Shown here: positions 38,175-50,311 of the stretch, piece by piece
Numbering within the stretch: position 1 is the stretch's first letter
Layout: the number at the start of each line of letters is the position of its first letter
NCBI GenBank assembly: GCA_913058245.1
Contig: CAJXQJ010000005.1
Coordinates: 62,001-126,000 of the forward strand
Direction: 5' to 3'
Length of the DNA: 64,000 nucleotides
DNA from: an uncultured Colwellia sp.
Lineage (GTDB): Bacteria > Pseudomonadota > Gammaproteobacteria > Enterobacterales > Alteromonadaceae
Made by a program: the position numbers and the translations under genes
The notes under the pieces: generated by a model
What the model saw: the letters and a program-made list of their open reading frames with translations, nothing else
What the model was told of the DNA's origin: nothing
Databases searched by the model: none

Positions 38175-39194
38175 ATGAAACCTATAGAGTCAGAAAAAAC
38201 TACCGTTAAAAGTATTGATGACTTATACGAACGGATGAATTCAAAAAGTAAGCAACACTTTCGCTTTGAGACAGTCATATTTATTACCGTTTTAGTTATG
38301 CTGATCACTTTATTTGGTTTAGCTATTTCAAATTTAACATCTCAACTTTCTGAACAAATTGTGCAAAATACTAAGCTTGTAAATCGACTTGATACCATCG
38401 AAGCTGAGATGAAAGCTATTCGTAAAAGTATTTATGAAAAAAGTGGTATTAGTGTCAAAGAAGTTCAGCAGCAATTAGTGTCAGATGTTATTGCTAAAAA
38501 AGTTAATCGTCGAGCATCACCAGAGCAACTTAAGGTCATTGAAACTTACCAAAAAGATAAAAACTATAGTGATTTAAAAGACAATATATATTACTTAGCT
38601 AAAGCTGTTGATTTGTCAGCAAAAAATCAATTACCTGAAGCTTTAAAAATGGTTGATGACTCTATTCGTTTAAAAGACAACATTTCAACCCCGTATTCCG
38701 TTAAATCAGAAATTCTTGCTAAACAAAATAAACTCATGCAAGCAACTGAAGCCCAAACTAAGGCAATAAATATTGAAAGTAAACTGCCCTTTAGCGAGGT
38801 TCTAGCTAACTACTACAATACTCGCGGTTTTCTATATATTAAACAAAATAAACTTAACCACGCACTTGCTGATTTTCATAAGGGCAGTGATATTGCAATT
38901 GGCGATGAAAAGTCATTTATTTTGGAGAACGCCGTATTAGTTGCTTTATATCAAGGGGAGTGGCAAAACGCTTTCTCGCTTTCAACTCAGTTAATTGACT
39001 TAAATGTTGATGGCGGTTGGAAGTGGTTTTTACGGGCTATTGCAGCCGATAAAATTAAAAATAAAAGTGCAAGAAAGGAGGCAAAAGCTAAGTGGCAAGA
39101 AAGCATCTCAACTAACCCTAATGCGAACACTATCGAATTATTAACTGCCTCATTAAAAGATACCAACTTAAGCGCATATCAAAAATGGCTTTAA
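38175..39194 (+). CDS. Hypothetical membrane-anchored coiled-coil/TPR protein
   Basis: One TM, coiled coil, TPR-like repeats; 11 bp after the preceding gene. Confidence 0.65.
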   Translation: MKPIESEKTTVKSIDDLYERMNSKSKQHFRFETVIFITVLVMLITLFGLAISNLTSQLSEQIVQNTKLVNRLDTIEAEMKAIRKSIYEKSGISVKEVQQQLVSDVIAKKVNRRASPEQLKVIETYQKDKNYSDLKDNIYYLAKAVDLSAKNQLPEALKMVDDSIRLKDNISTPYSVKSEILAKQNKLMQATEAQTKAINIESKLPFSEVLANYYNTRGFLYIKQNKLNHALADFHKGSDIAIGDEKSFILENAVLVALYQGEWQNAFSLSTQLIDLNVDGGWKWFLRAIAADKIKNKSARKEAKAKWQESISTNPNANTIELLTASLKDTNLSAYQKWL

Positions 39195-39205
39195 GGTAAA
39201 TAATA

Positions 39206-39236
39206 AAAAACGGCTCACAAATTTGCGAGCCGTTTT
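39206..39236. terminator. Bidirectional terminator
   Basis: AAAACGGCTCACAAATTTGCGAGCCGTTTT between convergent genes. Confidence 0.85.
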
Positions 39237-39265
39237 AGAACTTTAACAAGAAAAAGTAATTACCT

Positions 39266-40213
39266 TTACAGGCGCATTTCTTCTTGGTCTGCACCTTCTT
39301 TATCAATCACTTCTGGAATTAAGTCTTCTTTTGAAATACCTAATGCTAAAGCAATTGAACTTGCAACGTAAACTGAAGAGTAAGTACCAACAAATACACC
39401 TAATAGTAATGCTGTAGCAAAACCATGAATTAGCGCACCACCTTTAAAGAACAAAGCAGCCAATACTAATAATGTTGTAATTGAAGTGATAAAAGTACGA
39501 GATAGGGTTTGCGTCAGTGAGATATTAATCACTTCTTCAGGGCCACCAACACGTATTTTTCTAAAGTTTTCGCGAATACGGTCAGAGACAACGATAGTAT
39601 CGTTGAGTGAATAACCTATTACCGCAAGTATCGCCGCAAGTACCGTTAAGTCGAACTCAAGTTGTAATACCGAGAATAAACCTAGCGTTAATAATACATC
39701 ATGAAACAATGCGAATACTGAACCTAAAGCAAAGCGCCATTCAAAGCGAAAAGCAACATATACTAAGATACAAATAAGCGCAGTTAACATAGCTAAACCG
39801 CCTTGTTCGGCAAGCTCATCACCAACACTAGCGCCAACAAATTCAATACGGCGCATATCGATAGTTTGACCTGTACCAGACTGAAGAAGTGCAAGTACTT
39901 GGTTACCTAACATTTCTGCTTTGATATCTTCACGAGTAGCTAAACGAATAACAACGTCTCGGCTTGAACCATACAATTGAACTACCGCATCGTCAAAGCC
40001 ATTCGAGTCCATAATGCCACGAATTTGGTTCAAGTCAGCCGCTTGTTCAAAACCTACTTCAATTAATGTACCACCAGTAAAATCTAAGCCAAAATTAAGC
40101 TTGTTAGTTGCTAATGAAAAGATAGAACCTGCCATTAACAAAATACTGAATACCATAGCTACCTTTCGGTATTTCATAAAGGCAACAGTTTCTTTTAATT
40201 TTAAAATTTGCAT
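39266..40213 (-). CDS. secF: Protein translocase subunit SecF
   Basis: LNFGLDFTGGTLIEVGFE; VIGYSLNDTIVVSDRIRENFR. Confidence 0.97.
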   Translation of the reverse strand: MQILKLKETVAFMKYRKVAMVFSILLMAGSIFSLATNKLNFGLDFTGGTLIEVGFEQAADLNQIRGIMDSNGFDDAVVQLYGSSRDVVIRLATREDIKAEMLGNQVLALLQSGTGQTIDMRRIEFVGASVGDELAEQGGLAMLTALICILVYVAFRFEWRFALGSVFALFHDVLLTLGLFSVLQLEFDLTVLAAILAVIGYSLNDTIVVSDRIRENFRKIRVGGPEEVINISLTQTLSRTFITSITTLLVLAALFFKGGALIHGFATALLLGVFVGTYSSVYVASSIALALGISKEDLIPEVIDKEGADQEEMRL

Positions 40214-40225
40214 AGTCTTGATGCC

Positions 40226-42073
40226 CTATATAGAAAGTTTATCGAGACGTTTACCGCCCCAAACCGCATTAACAACTGTACGAGTACCAACTACAGCAGT
40301 AAACATAGAGGTGATAATACCGATTGATAATGTAACGGCGAACCCTTTAATCGGGCCAGTACCAACAGCAAATAAAATTAACGCTGCAATTAAGGTGGTA
40401 ATATTGGCATCAATAATGGTTGAGAAAGCAGCGTCATAACCTTGATGGATTGATTGCTGAACCGATTTTCCTTCACGCATTTCTTCACGAATACGTTCAA
40501 AAATAAGTACGTTCGCATCAACGGCCATACCAACGGTTAAAACAATACCCGCCATACCTGGTAAAGTTAAAGTTGCACCTGGGATCATTGACATAACACC
40601 AACGATCAGCACCAGATTAGCACCTAGCGCTAAGTTAGCCACAACACCAAATGCGCGGTAATAAACCAACATAAATAAGAAAACTAAACCAAAGCCCATC
40701 ATAATAGCTTGGAAGCCTAATTGAACATTTTCAGCACCTAATGTTGGACCAACAGTACGTTCCTCAACAATTTGAATTGGTGCTATCAAAGCACCAGCTC
40801 GTAGTAATAATGCTAAATTATGTGCTTCTGCTTGCGTTCCTGCACCAGTAATACGGAAAGTTTTACCTAAACGCGCTTGGATAGTAGCGACACTGATCAC
40901 TTCTTCAATTTTTTCAAAAATAGTATTGCCTTGAGCGTCAACTCGGTCAGTTGGCTTGTATTCGATAAATACTGTAGCCATTGGCTTACCAATGCTATTT
41001 TTTGTGCCGTTTGACATTTTACTGCCACCAGCAGAATCCAAAGTAATATTTACTTGTGGTCGGCTGTATTCATCGAAGCTAGAACCTGCATCAACAATAT
41101 GATCGCCGGTTAGCATTACGCGTTTTTTCAATAAAACTGGTTGACCATTACGCTCTTTTAGTAATTGAGAACTACCCGGCACACGACCATTCAATGCTGC
41201 ACCTAAATCACCTTCTGTATCAACTAAACGAAACTCAATAGTTGCAGTGGCATTTAAAATTTCTTTCGCTTTTGCGGTATCTTGAACACCAGGTAATTCA
41301 ATAACTATGTGTTTTTTACCTTGGCGTTGCACTAATGGCTCAGCAACACCTAACTCGTTAACACGGTTACGAATAATAGTAATATTTTGTTGAAGTGCAT
41401 ACTCGCGAGTTTCCTTTAACTTTTGCTCAGTCATTTTTGCCGATAAAGTTAAAGTATCTTCGTTCGTTTCAATTAATAGATCACGATTTTGCTTAGAAAG
41501 GAATGAATCGGCTTTGTCTAAGTCTTCAACATTACGGAATTGAATATTGATAGCGTCATTAGCTTTTTTCACCGAGCGATAACGAATTTTTTCGCCACGT
41601 AAGCCAGTGCGAAAGTCATCAACTAAACTGTCTTGCGCTTTAACAATGGCTTCATTCATGTTTACTTCCATAAGGAAGCTAACACCACCACTTAAATCTA
41701 AACCTAACTTCATTGGCGTACCGCCAAGGCTTGCTAACCATTCAGGCGTAGCTGGTGTTAGATTTAACGCCACTGAGTATTGTTCACCAATACTTTCATC
41801 AAGTAAATCACGAGCACGTAGCTGCTGTTCAGTGTCATTGAATCGAGCCAAAATTTGGCCATTTTCTAAAACAATGTTTTTATAGCTAATTTGCTTTTCA
41901 TCAAGCTGCGACTTTACTGTATCTAATGTTGTTGCTGTAGTTTCTACACCACGTAACCCTGAGATTTGTACCGCAGGGTCTTCAGGATAGAGGTTTGGCA
42001 ACGCATAGATTGCACCAATAGCCACTATAAATAGCACCATTAATGACTTCCACAATGGATATTTGTTTAACAC
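40226..42073 (-). CDS. secD: Protein translocase subunit SecD
   Basis: [33 protein letters not shown]. Confidence 0.97.
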   Translation of the reverse strand: MLNKYPLWKSLMVLFIVAIGAIYALPNLYPEDPAVQISGLRGVETTATTLDTVKSQLDEKQISYKNIVLENGQILARFNDTEQQLRARDLLDESIGEQYSVALNLTPATPEWLASLGGTPMKLGLDLSGGVSFLMEVNMNEAIVKAQDSLVDDFRTGLRGEKIRYRSVKKANDAINIQFRNVEDLDKADSFLSKQNRDLLIETNEDTLTLSAKMTEQKLKETREYALQQNITIIRNRVNELGVAEPLVQRQGKKHIVIELPGVQDTAKAKEILNATATIEFRLVDTEGDLGAALNGRVPGSSQLLKERNGQPVLLKKRVMLTGDHIVDAGSSFDEYSRPQVNITLDSAGGSKMSNGTKNSIGKPMATVFIEYKPTDRVDAQGNTIFEKIEEVISVATIQARLGKTFRITGAGTQAEAHNLALLLRAGALIAPIQIVEERTVGPTLGAENVQLGFQAIMMGFGLVFLFMLVYYRAFGVVANLALGANLVLIVGVMSMIPGATLTLPGMAGIVLTVGMAVDANVLIFERIREEMREGKSVQQSIHQGYDAAFSTIIDANITTLIAALILFAVGTGPIKGFAVTLSIGIITSMFTAVVGTRTVVNAVWGGKRLDKLSI

Positions 42074-42221
42074 AAGTTCATCCTATCTTCTTTTTGAATC
42101 GTTCTAAAATATTGGAACGAAGTTTATCAGTATTTCATTGCTCTAGTTACGCAAAAGTGCCAATTGATAAAATATCAACAAGCACTTTCAATGTCGCTAA
42201 AGCTTTAACAATAATGACTCG

Positions 42222-42554
42222 TTATAGAGACTTCATTGTACCTTTTGGCAATACAGCATTTACAGCACCTTTTTGTACTGTTACTTCAGTACCTTCAGCA
42301 ATGCTAACAACGATAAAGTCTTTCTCGTCTGATACTTTAACAATTTTACCAACAATGCCGCCTTGCGTAAGTACTTCATCACCTTTTGATAGTTCAGCCA
42401 TTAAGCTTTTGTGCTCTTTTACACGTTTAGCTTGTGGACGATAGATCATAAAGTAAAACACTAAACCAAAAACCGCTAACATAATTAACATTGATGTACC
42501 GTCAGCTTGTTGAGCAGGTGCAGCAGCATGGGCTTGGCTAATAAATAAACTCAT
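42222..42554 (-). CDS. yajC: Preprotein translocase subunit YajC
   Basis: VFYFMIYRPQAKRVKEHKSLMAELSKGDEVLTQGGIVGKI. Confidence 0.96.
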   Translation of the reverse strand: MSLFISQAHAAAPAQQADGTSMLIMLAVFGLVFYFMIYRPQAKRVKEHKSLMAELSKGDEVLTQGGIVGKIVKVSDEKDFIVVSIAEGTEVTVQKGAVNAVLPKGTMKSL

Positions 42555-42619
42555 AATTTCCTCTTATTATTTTTTCTAATCAGTATTTATAAAATGGTAA
42601 AATTAAACCTGCTAAGGTT

Positions 42620-43819
<1,200 letters not shown>

Positions 43820-43887
43820 CTAGCGGTTATTTTTTACTAGCTAATTTGGCTAGCTAATTACAATATATTAATATTAAATTTCAGCGG

Positions 43888-44928
43888 TTATTTTTTCGTT
43901 AAAAACATAGCATCGCCATAGCTAAAGAAGCGATACTGTTCTGCAACTGCATGTTGATATGCTGCCATAATATTTTCATAACCAGAAAATGCACTCACTA
44001 ACATCAAAAGCGTTGACTCTGATAAATGGAAATTGGTCACAAGTGCGTCAACAACCTGAAAGTCATAACCTGGAGTGATGAAGATATCAGTATCACCATA
44101 AAACTCACCGAATGCTTTGCCTTGCTCTTTAGCCATTTTTGCCGCGCTTTCTAAAGAACGCACTGAGGTGGTACCAACCGCGATAACTTTACCGCCATTA
44201 GCTTTTGTTTGATTAATTTGCTCAACAACGTGTGCGGGTACTTCAACATATTCGGCATGCATAATATGATCAGCGATTTCATCAACTTTTACTGGCTGGA
44301 ATGTACCAGCACCTACATGCAAAGTAACAAAGGCAAACTCAACGCCTTTATCTTTGAGCTGCACCATTAATTCATCATCAAAATGTAAGCCTGCAGTTGG
44401 TGCAGCAACAGCACCTGGCTTTTCGTTATAAACTGTTTGGTAACGCTCTTTATCGCTTTCTTCGTCTGGGCGGTCAATATATGGCGGTAATGGCATATGA
44501 CCAATATCTTCTAAAATACTTAATACTGATTGTTCACCATGAAACTCAAGTTCAAATAAAGCATCATGCCTTGCAACCATAGTCGCCTTAACTTTACCTT
44601 CTAATAGTATCTCAGTGCCCGGTTTAGGTGATTTACTGCAACGAATATGCGCAAGCACTCTATGCTCATCTAATAACCTTTCTACCAATACTTCTAACTT
44701 ACCACCGCTGGCCTTTTGACCAAACATGCGAGCAGGAATAACACGGGTATTGTTAAAAACAAGCAAATCCCCAGGGGCAATATGGGCAATTAAGTCAGTA
44801 AAAGTTTCATCTGCGATTTTGCCACTTTCACCATTTAACGTCATCAAACGACTAGCAGAACGGTCAGCTTTAGGGTAACGAGCAATAAGCTCTTCGGGTA
44901 AATCAAATGAAAAATCGGCAACGCGCAT
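43888..44928 (-). CDS. queA: S-adenosylmethionine:tRNA ribosyltransferase-isomerase
   Basis: [28 protein letters not shown]. Confidence 0.97.
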   Translation of the reverse strand: MRVADFSFDLPEELIARYPKADRSASRLMTLNGESGKIADETFTDLIAHIAPGDLLVFNNTRVIPARMFGQKASGGKLEVLVERLLDEHRVLAHIRCSKSPKPGTEILLEGKVKATMVARHDALFELEFHGEQSVLSILEDIGHMPLPPYIDRPDEESDKERYQTVYNEKPGAVAAPTAGLHFDDELMVQLKDKGVEFAFVTLHVGAGTFQPVKVDEIADHIMHAEYVEVPAHVVEQINQTKANGGKVIAVGTTSVRSLESAAKMAKEQGKAFGEFYGDTDIFITPGYDFQVVDALVTNFHLSESTLLMLVSAFSGYENIMAAYQHAVAEQYRFFSYGDAMFLTKK

Positions 44929-45021
44929 GATAAAGTAACTAGTTTAAAAGGTGAAAAAACGCGTAATTTTAGTGTCGCACGCGTTGAATAGCAAGAGAAA
45001 TAGCGCCTAAACTAACCAATA

Positions 45022-45065
45022 AAAAACTCAATATAATCTTAGTTGAAGATTATATTGAGTTTTTA
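45022..45065 (-). terminator. Long-stem terminator downstream of prepilin gene
   Basis: AAAAACTCAATATAATC-TTAGTTGAA-GATTATATTGAGTTTTT, 17-bp perfect stem. Confidence 0.85.
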
Positions 45066-45101
45066 AGAAACACTGCGCTGGGTAGTAATAAATATAAATG
45101 G

Positions 45102-45626
45102 CTACTCGCATGCCACCAATTCAATTGTTGGTTCAGCTAAGCCAACTAAGCTCATTGTATATCTAACATAGCAAGCGTCAGTTAATAACTTTTTATTTGC
45201 AGAATCAATATTGTCTAAAAAGGTAATCTCAGCTTGATAACTATCACTACCTAATGCAGTGGCAGCTGTAACAACAAATTCATCTTCAAATTCTAGACTA
45301 ATGCCATTTACTAATGTGGATAATGTTCTACTATCAGGCGCTGGGTAACCAAAGCCAAATGAGCAACTTGTGCAACCTTCGATAACCTCTTCAGCCTTAG
45401 GCGTTGTTCTAGAATTCAATAACTGCTTATCAGCGCCTTTAACCACTAACTTTGCATGGCTTGTACTTAGTACTGACGCTAATGCCCCTTTTAAGCCTTG
45501 CAACGCAGATGTTTTTGCTTCTGATTGCAGGTTAACAAAACGAGGAACTGCCACTGCAGCAAGAATACCCAATATAATAATAACAACGACAAGTTCTATT
45601 AGAGTAAAGCCCTTATTTTCATACAT
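45102..45626 (-). CDS. Type IV prepilin-like (pseudopilin/MSHA-like) protein
   Basis: Prepilin signature NKG|FTLIELVVVIIILGILAAVAVPRFVNLQSEA. Confidence 0.88.
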   Translation of the reverse strand: MYENKGFTLIELVVVIIILGILAAVAVPRFVNLQSEAKTSALQGLKGALASVLSTSHAKLVVKGADKQLLNSRTTPKAEEVIEGCTSCSFGFGYPAPDSRTLSTLVNGISLEFEDEFVVTAATALGSDSYQAEITFLDNIDSANKKLLTDACYVRYTMSLVGLAEPTIELVACE

Positions 45627-45985
45627 ATTACAATTTACCTTAACCTTACGACGACTCGCTGTAATGAAACATAAGTCTCATTACAGCGACATTAAGTATT
45701 TGCGCATAATTTTAGCGCATAAAATTGTACTTAATAGCTTTATTGCAGCACGGTGACAATTTAATACACTTAATTAACACAAGGTTGCCAACTCAGTTAC
45801 ATAGCAGGTTTCCCAGCACTTACCCAATATTAACTTTGCTCATAAACGCAATAGGAGAATACAAAAATGGAGCATAATATCTAAGTGTTATCACGGTAAT
45901 TAATAGTGACTATAATTTAAAAACAATCCCTAAAAACTATCATTTTATCGTATGCTGAATCCATATTTTCCTGATAGGTAAGCCC

Positions 45986-47722
45986 ATGAAAAATATTGCT
46001 TTCGCTATAGCTAAAACCATCATTAACGGATTCGAACGCCATATTTACCTATATAGCGAAATAACCCAGACAGCAAAACAACGCTTTGAACAGTATCAAT
46101 GGTCACAAGTGCAAGAAGCAGCGAAGGCTCGCACTGACTTTTATGAACGGCGTGTTGAAGAAACCTTAGATACCATTAAGCAAGATTTTTTTATCACTGA
46201 GCTTGATGATGAACTTTGGCAATATGTAAAAAATTGCTATATAGAGTTGTTAAGTCAACATCCGCAACCAGAGTTAGCCGAAAGCTTTTACAATTCAGTG
46301 TTTTGTCATTTGTTTGAGCGCAAGTACTACCACAACGCATACATATTCGTACAATCAACAGCCACACGATTAGATTCATTACCAACACCGAAAATATTTA
46401 CCTGCTACCACCCTGCTGAAGCAGGTCTTTTTCAAACCATAAGTCTCATTATGAAAAAGCAGAATTTTTCCGTGCCTTATGCCCATCTGAAAAAAGACGT
46501 TAATACTATTATTTCGAAGTTTCGACAACATGCACACAAAACTCGTTTTCAATTATCTGACTTACAATTTGATATTTTAGATTCTGTTTTTTATCGCAAT
46601 AAAGGTGCCTACATTATCGGTAGAGTAATTTCTCCTGCCGGTGAAACACCCTTTATTATTTCACTGCTGAATAATGAAAAAGACGGATTATTCATCGACG
46701 CCTTGATCACAGAAGGTGAACACATGGCGGTAGTGTTTGGTTTTGCCCGCGCCTATTTTTTTGTTGATTGTCAGCACCCCCATGCCTTGATTGAATTTTT
46801 AAACCGTTTAATTCCTCATAAAACTCAAGCCGATCTATATTCAGCTATTGGTTTTCATAAACAGGGAAAAACACAATTTTACCGTGATTTTTTAAACCAC
46901 TTAGATAGCAGTGATGACAAGCTGGATCTCGCACCTGGCATCAAAGGTATGGTGATGTCGGTATTTACCTTACCCTCCTACCCTTATGTATTTAAAATCA
47001 TTAAAGATAAGTTTTCGCCAAGCAAAAACATGACCCGAGCAGATGTAAAAGGAAAATACCGTTTGGTAAAATTACATGATCGCGTTGGTCGAATGGCTGA
47101 TACTATGGAATATTCAGAAGTTGCCTTTCCCAAAGATCGATTTTCAGAGGAACTACTTACCGAGCTTAATACTGTTGCCCCATCATTATTACGCTTTGAA
47201 AATGGTTTAGTGATCATCAAGCACATGTATATTGAACGTAAAATGACGCCGCTAAACTTATATCTTGCCAAAGCCAGCGACGATGAGGTTGACAATGCCA
47301 TGTATGGATATGGCAAAGCGATTAAACAACTGATTGCGGCTGATATCTTTCCCGGCGATATGCTATTGAAAAACTTCGGTGTTACCCGTCATGGTCGAGT
47401 CATTTTTTACGATTACGATGAAATTACTTACATGAATGAAGTTAACTTTCGTGTTAAACCTGAGCCTATGACTGAAGAACAAATTTATGCATCTGAGCCA
47501 TGGTACTCGGTCGACCCTGGTGATGTTTTTCCAGAAGAGATTGCCACTTTCGCTTTAGCAAATAAACGCTACCGAGAAGCATTTTTAAAACACCATGCTA
47601 ACTTATTAGAGGCAAAGTATTGGCAATCATGCCAAGAAAAAGTTGCCCAAGGTGTATTTGCCGATGTTTATCCTTACCCTGAGAAATCAAGGTTTTGCTA
47701 TTTTGCATCAACTCAGTCATAA
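45986..47722 (+). CDS. aceK: Isocitrate dehydrogenase kinase/phosphatase
   Basis: LPSYPYVFKIIKDKFSPSKNMTRADVKGKYRLVKLHDRVGRMADTMEY; LLKNFGVTRHGRVIFYDYDEI. Confidence 0.97.
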   Translation: MKNIAFAIAKTIINGFERHIYLYSEITQTAKQRFEQYQWSQVQEAAKARTDFYERRVEETLDTIKQDFFITELDDELWQYVKNCYIELLSQHPQPELAESFYNSVFCHLFERKYYHNAYIFVQSTATRLDSLPTPKIFTCYHPAEAGLFQTISLIMKKQNFSVPYAHLKKDVNTIISKFRQHAHKTRFQLSDLQFDILDSVFYRNKGAYIIGRVISPAGETPFIISLLNNEKDGLFIDALITEGEHMAVVFGFARAYFFVDCQHPHALIEFLNRLIPHKTQADLYSAIGFHKQGKTQFYRDFLNHLDSSDDKLDLAPGIKGMVMSVFTLPSYPYVFKIIKDKFSPSKNMTRADVKGKYRLVKLHDRVGRMADTMEYSEVAFPKDRFSEELLTELNTVAPSLLRFENGLVIIKHMYIERKMTPLNLYLAKASDDEVDNAMYGYGKAIKQLIAADIFPGDMLLKNFGVTRHGRVIFYDYDEITYMNEVNFRVKPEPMTEEQIYASEPWYSVDPGDVFPEEIATFALANKRYREAFLKHHANLLEAKYWQSCQEKVAQGVFADVYPYPEKSRFCYFASTQS

Positions 47723-47839
47723 AAAAGAATAAAAATGCTTTAAAAGTAACTAATTTGCTGGTTATTTAGGCGAACAGTCATTTTTTTTAAATTTGCCCTT
47801 TACCTTTGGTAAAGCATCAGTATAATTCGAATCCGTTGC

Positions 47840-47916
47840 AGGGGTGTAGTTCCAATTGGTAGAACAGCGGTCTCCAAAACCGACGGTTGGGAGTTCGAAT
47901 CTCTCCACCCCTGCCA
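47840..47916 (+). tRNA. tRNA-Trp (anticodon CCA)
   Basis: AGGGGTGTAGTTCCAATTGGTAGAACAGCGGTCTCCAAAACCGACGGTTGGGAGTTCGAATCTCTCCACCCCTGCCA: cloverleaf with encoded CCA. Confidence 0.95.
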
Positions 47917-48022
47917 TTTTCCTTTCTTATATTTATCTTTTTCAAATTAATTTAGCTTTCTTGTTTTTCCGAAATGGAAACTCTGTCATGATGTCTGTGA
48001 TTTTCAACGTGCCTAAAAAACT

Positions 48023-48433
48023 ATGAGTATTACAAAGCGACAATTTGGCTTGTTAACAGCAATGGATATAACTGTCTGGCAACGCCGAGAGTTAACGACA
48101 CACGGTAACTCATCAGAGACAGTGTTAACTTCGTCACAACACCCAAATAGCGCACATAAGCAAGAAGTATCTAACTTAGCCATTAATATTAGTGATTTGC
48201 CAACTGAGCAGCTATTTATTGATATTATGCAATGTCTAGGTGTAAGTAGTGCCGATGTTTCATTGCGTGACAACAAAATTGATCTTGGCATAATTAATTG
48301 GCAATTTAGCAGACAAGAAAAAATTGAATTTAAGCATAATTGCCTAATTACGCCCGAAATGTCAGTTTTGGCACAATCTATACCTTTAAAAAAATTGCTC
48401 TGGCAATCACTACAAACTATAAGTAAATCATGA
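48023..48433 (+). CDS. holD: DNA polymerase III psi subunit-like
   Basis: MSITKRQFGLLTAMDITVWQRRE resembles the HolD N-terminus; directly upstream of rimI. Confidence 0.7.
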   Translation: MSITKRQFGLLTAMDITVWQRRELTTHGNSSETVLTSSQHPNSAHKQEVSNLAINISDLPTEQLFIDIMQCLGVSSADVSLRDNKIDLGIINWQFSRQEKIEFKHNCLITPEMSVLAQSIPLKKLLWQSLQTISKS

Positions 48434-48891
48434 CACAAAACTCAGTTCACACATTTAGCACTATTACGCCTGAGAACACCCAAGCATTATTGATAATAGA
48501 ACAAGCCTGTCATGTTCACCCATGGAGTGAAAAAACCTTTAATAGCTGTATAGGTGGACGTTATTTTGGTGAGTACTTAACCGTAGATAATGTTGTGGTT
48601 GGTTTTTATGTAGGCGAACATGTGGCAGGAGAATCAACCTTGATGGACATTTGTGTCGCGCCAGAATATCAAGGAAAAGGCTATGGCAAAGTCTTGTTAC
48701 TACAGTTTTTCCAGCAATGTCAGCAGCTAGCAACTGAAACGATTTTTCTTGAGGTGCGAGCTAAAAACATTAGCGCACAAATGCTTTATATTAACCAAGG
48801 ATTTACAGAAATTTCTCGCAGAACTGGTTACTACCCAAGCAATTCAGGGTTTGGCTATGAAGACGCGATTGTTATGTCAAAAAAGTTATAA
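48430..48891 (+). CDS. rimI: Ribosomal protein S18-alanine N-acetyltransferase
   Basis: GNAT fold: HPWSEKTFNSC, DICVAPEYQGKGYGKVLL, LEVRAKNISAQMLYINQGF. Confidence 0.93.
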   Translation: MTQNSVHTFSTITPENTQALLIIEQACHVHPWSEKTFNSCIGGRYFGEYLTVDNVVVGFYVGEHVAGESTLMDICVAPEYQGKGYGKVLLLQFFQQCQQLATETIFLEVRAKNISAQMLYINQGFTEISRRTGYYPSNSGFGYEDAIVMSKKL

Positions 48892-49008
48892 CAAAATTAT
48901 AACTTTAACCACAATAACACTTAACTACATTTTTTTACGCAGCGCCTCTATCTCCTTGATGCCAAAATAATTAAACTGCTTTTATCATCTAAAAAGTCAT
49001 TAATTTAA

Positions 49009-49281
49009 ATGCATAGTATGCAAGCTAATACCCGCTCAAGAGTTTCACGTCATTTTGCCAATACAAGACAAAATGATAATGCCGCTACGGAAGAAGGCGT
49101 TGAACAAGTGATGGATGATGCCCTTAATCAACTAGCGGCATTAACGGGCTTAAAACAAAGTCAGGTTTTAGAAAAGCTGGTTAATAGATATAGTGGACAA
49201 AATACACAGCATCAATCTCGTCATCATAGACAACTATTAAATGATGATGAAAGTATTTTTATCGGTAATTTATTTAATTAA
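49009..49281 (+). CDS. Hypothetical protein
   Basis: 90-aa ORF in an intergenic gap; no recognised domain. Confidence 0.45.
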   Translation: MHSMQANTRSRVSRHFANTRQNDNAATEEGVEQVMDDALNQLAALTGLKQSQVLEKLVNRYSGQNTQHQSRHHRQLLNDDESIFIGNLFN

Positions 49282-49316
49282 CTTCTACGTCTCATCTATA
49301 TAGTTTCAATAAGAAA

Positions 49317-50186
49317 TCACTTAACCCTTGCCGCTTTCTGGACAAGAAACCCTATACTTGATTGACTACCGTAAAGCTTAAGACTGTCATCTGGTTCTAG
49401 TTCCGTCCAAGTTTTCTTCGACAATACACCACAAATGTAATCTAACTGCATATCGCGATATTCATTTAAATAAACTTTACCATTACAGTGCTTTTTTCTA
49501 AACCGACGAGCTTTACGATTCACAGTCACAACCTTTGTTGCTTTAAAATTTTCAACAACATAAATATGTGCAAGTACCGGTAAACTCTTTGAGCTAATAA
49601 AAAAAGTAGTTACTAGGATAATTATTGCAACCAAAACAATAAGCCAAGGCTCATTACTATTCGCCTTTTGGATTTCGGCTTGAACATCTTTATTCTGCTC
49701 GAGCTGCTCTTTTTCTAACGAGCTCTGACAATTCATTTTCTCACGGCGGTATTTAAGTTTTGAAAAGCCATAAGCCACGGCTGCGAAAATAGATATTAAC
49801 CAAGAGAAATTGCTAACAACTTCACCATAATTTGGCGATAGTAAAAATGAATTGAAATAAACCGGTGAACAAAATACCGCGAGAATGATGCCAAGTTTAA
49901 TAAAACCCAGCCAAGTGATAACTTGCTGTTGATCTCGCTTTGCCGACGCAGGATCCCAGTAACTTGTTATTGCTTGCTTCTCAACTTTATTACGCTGCTC
50001 TTTATTTAAGCTTTCACGGCTAATTTCTTTTTTCAGCCTTTCTTTCTCAAGCTTTTCCTTACGTGCTATTTCCCTAGTCACCTTCTGATAATTATCAGGA
50101 TATCGCTCGGCATCAACCACCCTAAGTACATCGTGCAACTCTGCTAAGGTATATTTTTCAAACTCGGGGGTTAACAATATATTCAC
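49317..50186 (-). CDS. Hypothetical membrane protein
   Basis: Charged coiled N-term (KVTREIARKEKLEKERLKKEISRE) and about three TM segments. Confidence 0.6.
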   Translation of the reverse strand: MNILLTPEFEKYTLAELHDVLRVVDAERYPDNYQKVTREIARKEKLEKERLKKEISRESLNKEQRNKVEKQAITSYWDPASAKRDQQQVITWLGFIKLGIILAVFCSPVYFNSFLLSPNYGEVVSNFSWLISIFAAVAYGFSKLKYRREKMNCQSSLEKEQLEQNKDVQAEIQKANSNEPWLIVLVAIIILVTTFFISSKSLPVLAHIYVVENFKATKVVTVNRKARRFRKKHCNGKVYLNEYRDMQLDYICGVLSKKTWTELEPDDSLKLYGSQSSIGFLVQKAARVK

Positions 50187-50255
50187 TCCATGGCTAAATA
50201 ACGATAGCCTTGCATATTAAGGTTAAGCATTTCTATAAGGCCGTTTTTAGAAAAC

Positions 50256-50288
50256 AATAAAAAGCCGAGCTATTGCTCGGCTTTTTCT
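50256..50288 (-). terminator. Terminator downstream of nap operon
   Basis: AAAAAGCCGAGC-TATT-GCTCGGCTTTTT. Confidence 0.87.
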
Positions 50289-50311
50289 ATGTGCTTAACT
50301 TAAACTAGCAA

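Noticed and set aside
44397-44582. ORF antisense to queA
   Set aside because: Shadow ORF in a highly conserved gene.
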